Assembly: GCA_905250885.1 (NCBI GenBank)
Contig: CAJNOQ010000913.1
Location: 1-39,257, forward strand
Length of the DNA: 39,257 bases
Direction of reading: 5' to 3'
DNA from: Didymodactylos carnosus
Lineage: Eukaryota > Rotifera > Eurotatoria > Philodinida > Philodinidae
The notes under the pieces are model-generated. The model ran no database searches and was not told where the DNA came from. It saw nothing but the letters and a program-made list of their open reading frames with translations. The position numbers and the translations under genes are program-made. Shown here one piece after another: positions 20,013-30,787 of the stretch (position 1 is the stretch's first letter; every line of letters starts with the position of its first letter).

Positions 20013-22701
20013 ATGTGTCACAATGTTGAAGGTTTGGGAGGAAATGTCGATGCTTTGAGGGCCTTTGTTGCTCAGCATAGTCGTCCTCATGTTGTTCTTT
20101 TACAGGAAACGTTTTTGACAGATGTGGTTGAGGATAAGGAAGTGAGCATAGTTGGATACAGCTTATGTCGTAAGGATCGAGAGAAAACAGATAGTACGAA
20201 TCCTAGAGGAGGAGTAGCCGTATACATATTAGATACAATGTTGTTTTCTTTTGTAGCATACTCTGCTGAAGTTGAATGTCTTCTGCTTTCTTCTACTATT
20301 TAGTGTACACTGGTATTTTTGTGTTGTTGTTATCGTAAGCCCACCGCCGAGAAAGACTACTATGATAAGGTTTCGGATTTTCTATTGAAATACGTAAGTG
20401 GTGCAAAATCAGAACTAATTTTTGCCTGCGATTTTAACTCAGACGAAAAATCTGAACCAATGTTATTTCGTTCTTTGTGTGAAACTGTTTCCTTATTTTC
20501 TTTAGTTCCTTCAACTATTAGTTCTACAACTAGAGGTGGTACCTGTTTAGACAATGTTTACTATTCTTCGTCGTGGTTTCCACCGTCTGTCTCTATCCTT
20601 GATGCTTTAGGAAATTCGTACCACGGTACTCTACTTTGTAAACTTCCCTCTATTTCTGTTGCGCCTTTATCTGGTGTACGAAAAGTTAGAGATTTTAAAC
20701 GAAGTAATTGGGATAGTTTAAGAGGTAGTATTTCCTCCTCAATGAATTCTTTACTTTTTACCGACGACGTTAATAGCTTGTTAAGTGATTTTGAGGTACT
20801 TGTTGAAAAGGGTATTGAAAATCATGTACTCCTCAAAATTCTTAAATCAAAATCAAAGTGATTTTTTAGACCAAGTAAAAATTATTATGTAGCACGTCGT
20901 CAGAGAGACAAACTTTTTTCACAGATAAAAACGAAACCATCTTCTCTTTCTACAGCTTAACTTCACTCTGTTAGAAATAAGACATTAAGAGAATTAAAGC
21001 TTAGTAAAAGTAAACATTTCTCAAAGTTAGCTGATAAATTCACGTCGTCACAAATTTTTTGGAAAGGTATCAACAACGCTAAGGATGGTAGCACAGATCT
21101 ACCAGCTACAGTACTTTTTGATAACAAAAAAGCTAGTTGTGACACTTCAAAAGCTAATTTGTTTAACGAATTTTTTGGAAAATGTTTTGTGCCAAAAGCT
21201 GGGCCTTCTGCGAAACCAAAAATTTTTAACGATACTTTATTCTTATTCCACCTACTAAAGAGCAAATTTTTGTAGCAATCAACAGTTTAAGAGACGATGT
21301 TGCAGCAGGACCAGATAGAATAACAGTGCATTTTCTTAAGCAATATATGTTAGAGTTTCTTGACGTCATTCATTACTTATTTACTCTTTCTATTCAGCAA
21401 GGTGTTCATCCTTCCAGGTGGAAGTTTGCTGACGTAGTACCAATACATAAGAAAGGACCAAAAGCTCTTGTCGACAAATATCGTCCAGTATCTCTATTGT
21501 CAATCATAAGTAAAATTTTAGAAAGATTTATTTACGACCAGCTTTATTCTTATTTAAATAAACATAAATTTTTCTCTTCGACACAATTCGGTTTTCGTCC
21601 GAACTCTAGTACAGTGGACGCATTATTATATCTCACATCAAAAATTTTTAACAATCTAGAGGAAGGAATAGATTCGGTTTTAGTTCTATTTGATTTTGAG
21701 AAAGCGTTCGACAGAGTTCCTTTTCAGATACTTTTGAGTCAACTTTCTGCGCTGGGAATAAAAGAAGATCAGTACAGATGGTTCGAGAGTTACCTAACGG
21801 AGAGAAAACAGAGAGTAAAGATTGGCTCTTCTTATTCGAATCTAATCAATGTACCGTCCGGCGTCCCGCAAGGTTCAATACTCGGACCTTTTTTATTTTT
21901 AATTTTTGTGAACGATTTACCATCTGTTACATCTACACCGGCTCTATCTCTTCTATTTGCTGATGATTGTTCTTTACTCTGTCCTTTCACTGCTTTATGT
22001 ACAAACTTAGAGTGTCAAGATTCATCGACAAAATTGAAGAATGGTGTTCGTTGAATCTAATGTCGTTAAATTATTCGAAGTGTAGCTGGATGTATTTTAC
22101 TAATCGATCTCCGTCTGTTGCCAATCATCTTTCTTTTTCTATTAATTCTACAGTAATGAAACGCGAAGAGTCTGTCGTTCTTCTCGATTTGAAACTTTCG
22201 CATAATTTAAGTTGGGAAGCACACGTGAACGATGTAGTTCTTGCATGCAGACGTCGTTTAGGTGTTCTTTACCGTACATTTAAAGATGCTCCAAGGTGTG
22301 TTCGATTAAAAATTTATAAGGTATGCATTCTTAGTAAATTAGATTACTGTTCTGTAATATATGATAGTGATTGGTTTAGTTCAAGTCTTGATAAGGTTAC
22401 GAAGTTAGCAGCGCGATTAAAATGTAAAAAGTTTGACGGTTCAGTTACGGAGTTAATCGAAAAATTGAAACTTCCCGATTTATCTTTGAGAAGGAAATAC
22501 TTTCGGCTTCTGCATTTCTATAAAATTAAAAATGATTTATCACCACTTTCTAATTTTCAAACTAAATTGATTGAATCTATAGTAAATCGTAGATCAGATC
22601 GGTTAAATTCGGATAGACAAAATTCGCAACAAGTAACAACTATTACTGCGACGAAGGCCCGAGTTGCGTCTTCATGTTTTTGCAGGACTACAATAGAGTG
22701 A
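20013..22701 (+). pseudogene. LINE ORF2: APE endonuclease and reverse transcriptase, broken
   Basis: The endonuclease part starts MCHNVEGLGGNVDALRAF, then VVLLQETFL, IFACDFNSD (for the usual GDFN) and NSYHGTLL (for SDH, with Tyr replacing Asp). Stops fall at 20301-20303, 20859-20861 and about 20957-20959. A frameshift near 21235 leads into the RT: DVAAGPDRITVHFLK, VVPIHKKGPKALVDKYRPVS, QFGFRPNSSTVDALL, FDFEKAFDRVPF, VPSGVPQGSILGP and LLFADDCSLL with both catalytic aspartates. A second frameshift near 22000 moves to the frame reading WCSLNLMSLNYSKCSWMYF, VVLACRRRLGVLYRTF and LSLRRKYFRLLHFYKI, ending at 22701. The C-terminal region is clearly related to the truncated LINE at 7145-8325. Confidence 0.88.
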
Positions 22702-23224
22702 AACAGTTTATCAGAGGAGGTAGTCTCTTGTCATACAGTAAATCAATTTAAAAGATTACTAAGATCATTTTTGAACACGTAAAAATATTACAGTTGTTTG
22801 TTTATTTTCATGTCATAGGCCTAGAACTGTTTTCTTTGTTAGGCTCAACATACGATGATTTATTTGTTTTTTTTTCTTTCAATTTTCTTTCTTTTTTCTA
22901 CTCATACAATGGTGGTAGCCTTATAATTATAAGTTCTTGACTTTTGCTACTTTCCCTTCAGCTATGTGTTTTATCTTAACTTTTCTTCTGGGCTTCATGT
23001 GTTTGATGAAATAAATTTCAGTTCAGTTCAGTTCACTGTCGCGAAACTCTAGCTTGGCTCATGCGGGCATGCGCTAAGCTGTCGGTGTTGCACGTAATTG
23101 GACGGAGCAATGGCTAGCCCAAAGAGAGCGTCCATTGGAGTTAGTGAGATAGATATGTGCGTGGACGAGATTGAGATGTACGTCTCTAGAGAGATTGAAA
23201 TCTTTGCATATTATGAATGCGTGT

Positions 23225-23658
23225 TACTCTCCAAAAAGAAAGGTTTATTACGAAACTTAAAAGGATATAGAGGGTATTTCTACATGGCATTTCTAAACCC
23301 TTTTAGGTTTCCTAGATGACAAGGTGCAGTGCAAAACCGCTATAAGTGCATTGAAACGACTGATCAGTGCATTTGCTTATTTCGTTACGTTTTTTCCTCA
23401 TGACTTTTTTCTCGAAAAATCAAAAATTACAGAAGTTTCAGATATTTTTTGGGCTTAGTTTTCGCCGCCCCATACAATGAAAACATGCCTAAGCTGCTGA
23501 AATGGTCCACTTGCTCAGAAAAAAAAATGCTAGAATTTATGCACTTAAACGGTTTCGTACTGCACCCTGCCTCCTACGAAACCTAAAAGGGTTTAAAAAT
23601 GGTTGCACTTCTCTATACTCTTTTACGTTTCGTAATAAACCTTTTTATTTAGAGAGTA
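23225..23658. mobile_element. ~434-bp foldback MITE
   Basis: The ends TACTCTCC...AAAGGTTTATTACGAAAC (left) and GTTTCGTAATAAACCTTTTT...GAGAGTA (right) are inverted repeats. The arms continue for about 115 bases: TAAACCCTTTTAGGTTTC is mirrored by GAAACCTAAAAGGGTTTA, and GGTGCAGT by ACTGCACC. The central ~200 bases are unique. No coding capacity and no clear target duplication seen. Confidence 0.75.
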
Positions 23659-23791
23659 GAAATATTTAAATACTGCTGTTGCTGTACATGAGAGTGGTGT
23701 ATAAATTGTGTACTCCGAATTGACCCATAACCTACGGTCGATGTAACGTCGAAGACTTCGTAAACCGCTGTAAGAAGGAGGTATTAGGGGT

Positions 23792-24806
23792 CATAGATGT
23801 AACCGGTCAAGATTTTCTCGACCGGGCATAAAAAATTGTAACCGGGCCGGTCATATATTTTCCTTTGACCAGTCGAATCATTTTTGACACCACCTCGAAG
23901 TCTGTATCGTTAGAATTGCAGAGGACATCTGGAACGCATGGACACCTACTTCTTGATTTATAAACTCAATATTTCGAGCACAAATTTTTACTGTCAACTG
24001 TCTAAGGTCAGAATACACATTCAGTGAAAATTAATTACTGTGCCCTGTCTCCAACCAGTAATTTTTGCTTTTTAAATTCTTCAATTCCTTTTGTTTGTTC
24101 TGTGTTGCTTTAAATTAAATTATTTTCTCTATGTGCCTGTGTGTGAGAAAGTGAGTTGGCGCGAGTGTTTGAATGTAAATACCTAACAACAGACGAGTGC
24201 TAAGGCTTCAGAAAAATGCCCATAGCTCTCGAACCGTGGATTTCCAAGATGTGGTTTAGATCCAGTTTTGTCGAGGACACTTCAGAATATATATCTATGT
24301 AAAAAATTCAACGACTTCTACGTCTGTTTTAAGAGAACCGAACTGATTTTCCACAAATCTCCTGAAAAACGGATCTTTGAAATTTTTCCAAAGTTCGTTT
24401 TTGCGTATGAAAGCATTGCTTCAGGTTTTGACTAGCGAATGATGAAAATCACAAGTCTCTGTCTTTTATTCCTTTTAAGTTATTCGAAAAATAATCACTG
24501 GCCTTCTGTCTTGGCACCGATAGTAGTGCAACAAACATCAAAGAAGAAAAAAAAACGAACGGAATATTCACATAGTAGATATTACCAATCCTGCTATCGA
24601 AGACTGTTGGCAAAAAAGGGAAAATCAAACTAACTTTCTTAATCTGAAAGATGAAAACGTTTGTTTTACTTAGCTCAGCAAATCCGTTTTCGACAAAGTA
24701 CTGATTTTCCACACGAAAAAAATTTTTTTTCCAGACCGGCAGGTCGATCGACCGATCAAAAATTTCTGACCGGACCGGCCAGTTGCTGAGACCGGTTACA
24801 TCTCTG
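23792..24806. mobile_element. Non-autonomous hAT-like element, 1015 bp
   Basis: The right end is GACCGGTTACATCTCTG and the left end is CATAGATGTAACCGGTC, so the TIR is CAGAGATGTAACCGGTC with one change at the left tip. Flanking 8-base sequences are TTAGGGGT (23784-23791) and GTAGGGGT (24807-24814), matching at seven of eight positions. An 8-bp duplication and CAGAG tips are typical of hAT transposons. CCGGTC/GACCGG words recur near both ends, as expected for subterminal transposase sites. No transposase remains inside. Confidence 0.75.
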
Positions 24807-24814
24807 GTAGGGGT

Positions 24815-27066
24815 GACCGCAGATGCTCTGCAGTAATAAGCAGCTTTCGAAAATAAAAAATAATCAAACATTACCCTATTCATTTATCAAACTTGAAATC
24901 TTTCTCAGCTTCTTTTGATTCGACCATTAATGTAGAAAATTATCATCACACATTCCGCTGAGTATTTCTGCTATAAAAAATAGAAATTAAGTATTTTTAA
25001 TCACTTATTCGATTTTAAGAATATTTTAAGTTCGTTTTTGGGTGCGCTATGTAATGTCGATGAGCTCAATCTACCTGTGATGTTCACAAATCTTCGAAAT
25101 ATTTAGTTTCCAACATCTGGGATTAATAGCCTAGTCAAGACCTTGGATTGGTTCTTTTTCATCAGAGAAATATGTTTAACGTAGAAAAAAGGTTAAAAAG
25201 ACTTGAAGAGGAAACTTTATTCACGAATAACATGAATTCGAAATTGAAAGAACTTCAAAAATCCGAAAATTTTTTATCTTTTACATATTAGCACCACCTC
25301 CATCTCATCAAAAGTGAACAGAAACCGAGAAAAACCTTAATGAAGACTGTGGAGGATAGTAAAACATAAAATTTGGCAACCTTTTGTACAGAGCAGATCC
25401 TGAAATTTCAAGAACTGTGTCTAGAAGTTCTTAGTAATGGTGACACATTATTTTTTACTGTGATACCCTTCGCAAAAAATATTTTCGTTAATACTTCAAG
25501 CGGTAAACCAGAAGAGATTAGAAAAGAATTGATGAAGCACACAACGGCTGTAAAAAGAAATCTGCATTCTTATTTTTATACTCTGTTCAAGTTTAAATAA
25601 AAATGATTTTTACAGCAATTTTATACTTTATCAATTTTTACTTTCTACAATCTTCATACCATGTCTTATTTCAGATTCCTGTATTAATACGACTAAGTAA
25701 ACGAACAATTAACCGTTAAAGATGCTGTTTCTATCTAATCCTCTATGCTCAGCAATTGATCATGCAAAGCAAACTTGAAACATGTATACCTTTGTTTAGA
25801 CTTGAAGAAAATTTTTTTGTTATTAGCAATCGTTAGCTTCTATAGTGTCTGCTTAGACTGGAAAAAAAGTTGCTTGAAAAAAATTTTGATTTAGCGCTGT
25901 GTTACTTTCTTGTAGCAGTTATGATGATATCCTTTGGAAGGGACAACCTAGCTCAAAGGATTAAAAAATGTATACCATGTCCTCGTACGCTCTCTATTGA
26001 AACAAAGAAATAAAATTGTTACTAACTAATACCTGAGGAAATGGTAGATCTTTTTCTTTGTAAAATGCAATCTGTCATTCAAATTCTTCTAGAAGATACC
26101 GGAAATAACTACGTCAACTAAAACATATTTATCATCGTTCTACCTTGTTTGAGACGTAGTACAAGTTTATATGCTATAGATTGTAACGTTTGATCAAATA
26201 CAATTACTCTTCATTGATTCATATAAATCAGTTACTATTCCACACTTCAGACAACTAGTGTTATGTACTTCGTCCTTGTCTTCTCTCGACAATGGCGAAG
26301 AAGACAAAACGTATGTAGACATTCTGGGATAGTAGCAGCATCGATCAAATAGCATTTGTACAGCATACATGAGACATAAACATTGACATCTTTATAACGA
26401 AAATTTTTCTCTTGCATCTGAAAAATTTAAGAAAGTATGACGATTGACGTACAAGATTACGGAGAAACAATGAAATATTTAACTATTAGTTTTTGCATAC
26501 GCTATCAAAATCTTTTATCACCTATTTTTTGTGAGAATGAGACGACGGAATTTTACTCGTTTATAACATACATTAATTTAAACGACAAAAGAAATGAATG
26601 AAATTAAAAGTAAATTGCGTTTTTTAAAATAAACTGAGCCGTCATTTTATAATTTACTTGTTATTGAGATGACGTTTTAATTATGAACGATTGCATCATT
26701 TTGAAAAACTCGAACTTTTATAACGGAAATGGATGCATTCGCTTTTCAAAATCGTACAAACCATTTTTTATTTCGTCTTCTTTCATTAAAAAAAACGAAG
26801 TTTCATATAAGAAAAACAATTTTTTTGCCGCTAATCCAGCAAAAGTCATTCACATTCTCAAATTATATAGTGTTTCTCATACAAATTGATTGATAACAAT
26901 ACGACACAAAACTGGCTTTATTTAATAAATGAACTAACAACGACCAAAAAACAACGTCAATAACAACAATTCAACAAAGAAAAAAGGGCCGAATCAAGAA
27001 AACAATGAAAATTTGATAAAACAAGATTTAGATTAGTTTTTTTTCAAAACAATTATATTTCTTCTT
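24815..27066. other. Intergenic stretch with weak ORFs only
   Basis: About 2.2 kb without a recognised gene. 25185-25290 (+) is open and Lys/Glu/Leu-rich (RLKRLEEETLFTN), and 25373-25600 (+) is open but has no ATG (first codon TTG; KPEEIRKELMKHTTAVKRNL). They could be remnants of one degraded gene, with stops between. 26683-26889 is an isolated AT-rich ORF. None has a family motif I recognise. Confidence 0.3.
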
Positions 27067-27471
27067 TTATTTTGTATATTTTCCCCAAATGTGAAGCATA
27101 AAAACACTTGCTATAAATATTAAACTCATAACCAACACTGGAACAGGGCCGACTTTAAGTCCTGTAAAATAGCAATCAGCGGTCAAAAAAATACGTAAGC
27201 TCTTTTTTTAAGGTTACAAACCGGGTGAATCTTCTGTATAAAAGCGCCATACGCCAGCTCCACTGTTGCCAGCACCTGGACGACTTCTTGTACTAACCGT
27301 TGATGTTGCTTTTCGTTGACGTAATCCGGGTCCACCCGATGCACGAGGACCGGCCGATTTTGAACCAGAATCTCCTTTACCAACCTACAAAAAGAACAGA
27401 GAGACACATAAGTATCAGACTATGAAAGACGTATTAACGCTTACGCTTGTTGCACTTGATGGAGCAGGCAT
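27067..27471 (-). CDS. SEC61B: Protein transport protein Sec61 subunit beta, complete (three exons, 94 aa)
   Basis: Exons on the minus strand are 27445-27471, 27222-27384 and 27067-27161, totalling 285 bases with matching phases and GT-AG junctions. The protein is the tail-anchored beta subunit of the Sec61 translocon in the ER membrane. It starts [20 protein letters not shown] Gly/Arg-rich cytosolic part with [19 protein letters not shown] leads to the invariant [20 protein letters not shown], then the single membrane anchor (about residues 70-90, [20 protein letters not shown]) and a two-residue tail. The length equals that of animal orthologues (about 96). The first exon codes for only nine residues. 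Confidence 0.97.
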
Positions 27472-29328
27472 TTTTTAGAAACTTGAGAAAATTTAAAAAT
27501 AAATAAGTGCAAAATAAATTATGTAAAAGATCTTATAGTAATCTAAAAGCAATTTACAGAAAGGTTATCAAAATGGCATATCAACTTCTTTAGGATAGTT
27601 AAACATGTACACTTGAGCTAAGATAAGTTTAAGTATAAGTTGCGAGCATATAAACTTGTAATCCACATGAAGAAACTGTGCAAGTAAACAGATTAGAGTT
27701 CAACAAACCTTAGCTAAACTAGAATTATTATTTTTGAAAAGACTAAACATATAAAAGCAAAGTCATCAGAAGAAAACTTAGAACTACAGGAATAGACTAT
27801 CGTATACGTGCGTCTGTTATTTGTTTTCGGTCCACGTGTTTGTAGACGTAATCACCAATCTAAAAACGACTTTTTTCTGTCAAATGTTCAAGTAGTCTTC
27901 GTGTCAAACATCTGATAAAATTACTTATGGAAACTAGCAGTGCTCATAAAAGTCTGCATAAAAATTAAAATTCTAACGCAGATGTCGCAGTGTACTGAAA
28001 AGGCACGACAGATAGAATACGGACTGCTGTAACCCCAAAAAGAGATCGACGCTTTAGAAGAAATTGATAAGAACGTTGAAGAACATCATATAAGATGTAC
28101 AGATAACCAGGTTACATTAGATGTGAATACAGGTGCGAGTCGCTAGTATCAATTCCAGTTTAGATTCGTTCGTTGTGCTCTGTGATTAAACGTCTAGCTT
28201 TCTTACTGTGTGTACCCTGATCTTCTAATTCTTTAACACATTTAATCAAAGATGATGTATTGAGTGGTGTGAATAAACTAGTGACAGCATGTCTCGGTTA
28301 TTCATTTTCAGATATTTATTATTCCTGTTAATAATTTTTTTGTATAACGAAAACTATTTTTCACTCAACCAACAAAAAATGATACTTTTCATAAATATTT
28401 TATATCACCAAAAAGATAATCATAAAAACAGTAACAACAATTACAATTCTATTAAGAAAAGATGAAGAAATATATCACTGTGCAGTATAAAAGAGAATTT
28501 AACAATAGAAAATACACAACAAAAATATAAAGTAAAACGTGCAGTTACACTTTCCTATAGAGAATGTCGAAGCAACAAGGAGAGAAAAAATAATCACAAA
28601 CACAAATAATAATGAGAGACAAAAATGTACTTCCATTTACAATATTATTATGTTTTAACTACACCTTTTTGCATGTCATGCAAAAAGCCTTGTCTCACGA
28701 TAAAAAAGATTCAGTCAGATTGAATCTTTTTTATCGTGAGACAAGGCCTTTTCTTGCATAAGTGAAAATACTCACGTTGTTCAAGTGTATTGTACAAATA
28801 GCGGACACGATTAAAAACGTACAAATACACTCCATCACTGAAGATGTTAGTCGATAGTTTAGACACCAACAAGGTGTAAACATATATAACTGTAACATTA
28901 AACTTATGCATGCAAAAACGTCTGGTGAAAACATACTATACCATTAAAATATTTCTCAAATAGAGAAGAAACGAAGTTCATTAATCATTTTACAGCTTGA
29001 ACAAGACAACTCCTTTCTGTTCTTTGAGACAGTGAATAAAATAAAATAAGGAACGAACTCTTAATGCTAAAGCGTCATTTTCTAATAGCTTTTTTAAAAA
29101 TAAAATTTAAAAATATAACGGTGATGTTTTATTATAACTATTGTTCTGTTTTTATAACAAGAAAATAACGGAGCAAGAGAGCAAAAACATTTGCAATGGC
29201 TAAAACATTTTAGACTTTATCTGTCTGATGTACTAATTGCACTATATAAATCAAATGGTCAAAATATAATAACCTAATGCTTGTAGAAAAAATAAAATGG
29301 AAGAATTATAACGTGGTTTTATTTTTAA
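27472..29328. other. Intergenic stretch between ERGIC3 and SEC61B
   Basis: Mostly non-coding. On the minus strand about 28188-28290 is open (LIKCVKELEDQGTHSKKARR then LITEHNERI and stop), and on the plus strand about 28040-28146 is open (EIDALEEIDKNVEEHHIRC...). Neither has a start, flanking exons or a recognised family. A perfect hairpin lies at 28687-28747. The ERGIC3 3' untranslated region should begin just below 29329. Confidence 0.35.
28687..28747. repeat. Perfect 27-bp hairpin with 7-nt loop
   Basis: GCCTTGTCTCACGATAAAAA (continuing AGATTCA, 28687-28713) pairs without mismatch with 28721-28747, leaving GTCAGAT as the loop. The stem has a GC-rich foot and an AT-rich top. It may be a tiny foldback remnant or the stem of a transcribed small RNA precursor; the sequence alone cannot decide. 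Confidence 0.75.
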
Positions 29329-30787
29329 TTAACTTGCTTTGCCGAGTTCTAACTTTTTGAGCAATAAACAACTACTACGATAAACAAATGCATCTAATAA
29401 ACTCGCCACGGTAAAAACGCCACCAATTATTGCGCAAACGCTTGTTATAAAATGTGCGAATGATCGTCGTTGTTCGATTAATTTAACCATCATTGGTGAA
29501 ATTTCATATGTAACAAAAAAACCAGGTAACATATGATCCGAAGCGTCTAACAATTTTTGAATATTTTTACGATGTTTGGTGACTGAATATTGATTCGTCA
29601 TTATTTGTGTATTATTCAGATAAACATAAGAAGTTGGAACGATTTTAACATAATAATGGAACAAGACACCACCTCCATCATTCGAATTACTTGTTATTTG
29701 GCTTGTATTTGATAATGGATTGATTTGTTGATGATATTTTTGACCAAAGCTTAATTCATGTATATTATGTGATGTATTTAACATATTTAATCTGATATTT
29801 TTTAAGGAATGAACATGAACATGGTGTTGTTGGTAACTCATTCCTGGTGCTATATGAAAATTTCCTAAATAGAATAAAAAACCCAGTGAAGACTTGCACT
29901 ATCAGATATCCTATCGAATTATAAAACTGATTTTTGTCTTTATAAACTCCTCACTTGTTTAATTCAGAAGAATACTTACCAGCCACTTTATTAACTTCCA
30001 AAAATCCGTGAACACGACAACCTTCATTCATCTTTGTTAAGTTATCGCTATCTAAACTAGCCATACCAACAGCACGTCCTTCTCGTAAGCACTGTGCGAC
30101 AGTTGATGGATCAAATGCCCAGCCTTTGATTCTATAAGCTGTTTTCACATCATCGCACGTTGGACAACATTGTTGATGAGGCGTTTCTGCTCCGTAACAT
30201 GTTTCACATTCTGGCAATGTTGTTAGTGTTTCAACTTGACGTTTTTGTATGTCATGTGATAAATCATCTGCGATTGTTGTATTGGGTTGCTTTAATTTTG
30301 GTAAAGGCTCCAGAGACGCTTTCATTGGTTGAGAATTTAGCGGTTGACCATCTAAATCCAATCGTGTTTTAAATAAGTTATGTACAATATCTGTTTGAGT
30401 TTCTCCTGACACATCCATAGCATCAACAGTCAAATAACTACACGGTAAAACGGGAAATACAATGTCTAGAGTAATATTCATTTTTTCGCCACGACTTGTG
30501 TCAACAAATAATACTTGAGAAACTTCTGTTGTTAAATAGTAACGTAGTTCATAAAAAAATAATAGAATAATAACTATTGTACTAATAATAGTGATGAGAC
30601 CGCCGGATGATGTCTTCAAACGAAAATCGTCTAAAACACAGTAAGATAAATCATTATCAATCAACTGGAAGAACTATGGATAGTTTAATCTTTAGATTTT
30701 CTTACCTAAAGTTTTTGCATATGCATCAAAGGATTTGAGTCTATTCAAATCCATCCTTGCACTCAAGGACGACGAAGAAGTCGCCAT
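29329..30787 (-). CDS. ERGIC3: ER-Golgi intermediate compartment protein 3 (Erv46), complete (three exons, 422 aa)
   Basis: Exons on the minus strand are 30706-30787, 29980-30630 and 29329-29864, summing to 1269 bases with consistent phases. ERGIC3/Erv46 cycles between ER and Golgi in COPII and COPI vesicles as a cargo receptor with an ERGIC1/2-type partner. The N terminus reads FDAYAKTLDDFRLKTSSGG, followed by membrane segment 1 (about residues 39-57) and YYLTTEVSQVLFVDTSRGEK. The lumenal domain carries PCSYLTVDAMDVSGE, a Cys-rich CETCYGAE...QCCPTC block, GFLEVNKVAGNFHIAPG and HVHVHSLK. Membrane segment 2 follows YEISPMMVKL (CAIIGGVFTVASLLDAFVY). It is about 40 residues longer than the human protein (383), mostly from an insert before the Cys block (between LDLDGQPL and ECETCYGAE). 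The ATG is chosen because MATSSSSL joins in phase to the conserved TLDDFR. Confidence 0.96.

Larger units (their letters stand above)
18900..23035 (+). mobile_element. Nearly full-length LINE with esterase ORF1 and EN-RT ORF2, inactive
   Basis: The element carries ORF1 (19017-19943), a 69-base gap, ORF2 (20013-22701) and a ~330-base 3' untranslated region. It ends in a short tandem tail of TTCAG/GTTCA units at 23017-23035, a non-poly(A) 3' end as in CR1-like LINEs. An esterase in ORF1 plus APE endonuclease and RT in ORF2 is the organisation of CR1/L2-type elements. The copy is dead: one stop in ORF1, three stops and two frameshifts in ORF2. The 5' boundary is uncertain, and a short out-of-frame ORF at about 18910-19079 overlaps the ORF1 start and may be a shifted part of it. 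Confidence 0.88.

Noticed and set aside
28040..28146. VTLDVNTGAS string resembling a retroviral-type aspartic protease motif (DTGAS)
   Set aside because: The catalytic Asp is replaced by Asn, the frame stops at once, and no other LTR-element domain is nearby.
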